In this document: positions 6,514 to 7,213 of the stretch, piece after piece
Layout of the letters: each line of letters opens with the position of its first letter
How positions within the stretch are numbered: the first letter of the stretch is position 1
Assembly: GCA_964516635.1 (NCBI GenBank)
Contig: CAZEZY010000119.1
Span: forward strand, 1-7,213
Length of the DNA stretch: 7,213 nucleotides
Source of the DNA: CAZEZY01 sp964516635
GTDB taxonomy: Bacteria > Pseudomonadota > Gammaproteobacteria > Burkholderiales > Burkholderiaceae_C
Direction: 5' to 3'
The notes under the pieces: model-generated
What the model was told of the DNA's origin: nothing
The model's database searches: none
What the model saw: the letters and a program-made list of their open reading frames with translations, nothing else
Made by a program: the position numbers and the translations under genes

Positions 6514-6807
6514 TCAAGTCTTCTCAGCCATATCTGCAAAGCGACCATATGCCAACTGCACTCGCGCCTGCTCTGTTGCCTCTAGGGCACAACGGATGGC
6601 AAGGGTACCCTCAGGGAAGATGCGCTGAGTCATCGGCTGCTTCAAAAGCAGGGCCTTGCTTTCTTCCAGGGTGTGGGCGTCATCCAGACGGCGGATGAAC
6701 AGCAGGTAGGTGATTTGCTCCAGCACCTCCATGGGGTTGGAGATGCCGCCGGACCAGAAGGCGTTCCAGATGGCGTCGATTTGGCTGCGGATGTCGCTGG
6801 AAAGCAT
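6514..6807 (-). pseudogene. hsdM: type I restriction-modification methyltransferase HsdM, truncated N-terminal remnant
   Basis: The 97-residue frame starts with MLSSDIRSQIDAIWNAFWSG and contains NPMEVLEQITYLLFIRRLDD and IFPEG, the well-conserved N-terminal helical domain of HsdM. Intact proteins of this type are about 500 residues long, and everything with catalytic meaning (the SAM-binding and NPPF motifs) is absent. Recognisable homology ends near residue 67. The remaining 30 residues (TLAIRCALEATEQARVQLA and on to the TGA) are not recognised and probably come from whatever lay beyond the deletion, perhaps the end of hsdS or another operon gene. The start is supported by AGGGA about seven bases before the ATG. 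The gene follows the gyrB terminator and begins the former restriction operon. No DNA methylation can be expected from it. Confidence 0.87.
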
Positions 6808-6835
6808 GTGAGTCCCTGAATCTAAAACGTACCTG

Positions 6836-6862
6836 CAAGGCGGAGGCCTTCAGGCCTGCTTG
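6836..6862. repeat. imperfect hairpin in the hsdM leader
   Basis: AGGCC (6844-6848) pairs with GGCCT (6853-6857) around TTCA, and CAAG (6836-6839) with CTTG (6859-6862) outside it. The hairpin lies 29 bases upstream of the hsdM start on the minus strand. No T-run follows. It may be a leader structure or chance. Confidence 0.3.
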
Positions 6863-6907
6863 GCAAATGATAACCAGCCAAACGGGAGGAGACAGGTTTT
6901 TCCGACC

Positions 6908-6943
6908 AAAGAAAAGACCCATCAGTTTCTCAACTGATGGGTC
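6908..6943 (-). terminator. intrinsic terminator of gyrB
   Basis: GACCCATCAGTT (6916-6927) and AACTGATGGGTC (6932-6943) form a perfect 12-base-pair stem with a four-base loop. On the minus strand the stem is followed at once by TTTTCTTT. It lies 36 bases past the gyrB stop codon. On the plus strand the sequence after the stem has only a short T-run, so it should act mainly for gyrB. Confidence 0.88.
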
Positions 6944-6979
6944 CCGTTTCTCAGCTTATGCGTCTACCTACAATTTTGA

Positions 6980-7213
6980 TCACACATCAATATTCCCCGC
7001 CCGCAGCGCATTCGTCTCGATGAAGTCGCGGCGCGGTTCCACCTCGTCGCCCATGAGCATGGTGAACACCTTGTCGGCTTCGATGGCGTCTTCGATGCGC
7101 ACCTGCAGCAGGCGGCGCACCTCGGGGTCCATGGTGGTTTCCCAGAGCTGTTCGGGGTTCATTTCGCCCAGGCCCTTGTAGCGCTGGCGGGCGGTGGTGC
7201 GTTCGGCTTCGCC
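6980..7213 (-). CDS. gyrB: DNA gyrase subunit B, C-terminal end (start lies outside the window)
   Basis: The last 77 codons of gyrB, the ATPase subunit of the type II topoisomerase that introduces negative supercoils. The visible text contains RYKGLGEMNPEQLWETTMDP and ADKVFTMLMGDEVEPRRDFI, the strongly conserved GyrB C-terminal motifs, and ends in ALRAGNIDV before the TGA at 6980-6982. The frame is open to the right edge, so the gene continues upstream beyond the window. The family's ending DFIExNAL...NIDV is kept, so the terminus is complete. Its own terminator follows at 6908-6943. GyrB is usually part of a dnaA-dnaN-gyrB neighbourhood, which places this locus probably near the replication origin. 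Confidence 0.97.
   Translation of the reverse strand, partial: GEAERTTARQRYKGLGEMNPEQLWETTMDPEVRRLLQVRIEDAIEADKVFTMLMGDEVEPRRDFIETNALRAGNIDV

Noticed and set aside
6844..6857. Direct repeat AGGCCT-TC-AGGCCT as a regulatory tandem site
   Set aside because: Each unit is a six-base palindrome that is common in GC-rich DNA, and no further copies are seen nearby.

Overview
The window looks like a chromosomal piece of a high-GC betaproteobacterium, probably Burkholderiales and perhaps Comamonadaceae. This rests on GC-rich codon use on the left, the wording of the GyrB C-terminus and the gene content. It is an inference and was not tested against a database. The sequence is a scaffold: 100 N's (4900-4999) sit between two identical 55-base sequences.

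Left part (1-3893, GC-rich, ordinary chromosomal genes). An Lhr-type DNA helicase enters from the left edge without its first RecA domain. It overlaps the start of pdeM, a metallophosphoesterase nuclease. These two are the last members of the known 'ligase-associated' DNA repair cluster (ATP-dependent ligase, exonuclease, Lhr helicase, PdeM); the ligase and exonuclease would lie upstream of the window. About 100 bp of decayed AhpD/carboxymuconolactone-decarboxylase sequence follows. Next is a divergent pair: a DUF962/Mpo1-like membrane protein on the minus strand and a YhbS-like GNAT acetyltransferase on the plus strand.

Right part (4012-6807, minus strand, visibly less GC-rich). This is the wreck of a type I restriction-modification operon lying directly downstream of gyrB. 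In transcription order it holds hsdM cut to about its first 67 recognisable residues plus a 30-residue foreign tail, no hsdS, a full-length fic gene with intact catalytic and self-inhibitory motifs, and hsdR reduced to its N-terminal ~26 residues joined to its C-terminal domain. The nuclease and motor domains of hsdR are gone. A second small deletion with a frameshift lies inside the remaining hsdR. Restriction and modification should both be dead, while Fic looks functional and has its own candidate promoter.

Right edge (6980-7213). The C-terminus of gyrB is followed by a textbook intrinsic terminator (6916-6943) that separates it from the hsdM remnant. gyrB often lies near dnaA/dnaN and the replication origin, so the island may be close to the origin.

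No tRNA, rRNA, CRISPR array or complete mobile element was seen. I do not see a wholly new system. The most interesting points are the intact fic inside a collapsed restriction operon, the microhomology-type deletion in hsdR, and the 55-base overlap showing that the gap is probably spurious.
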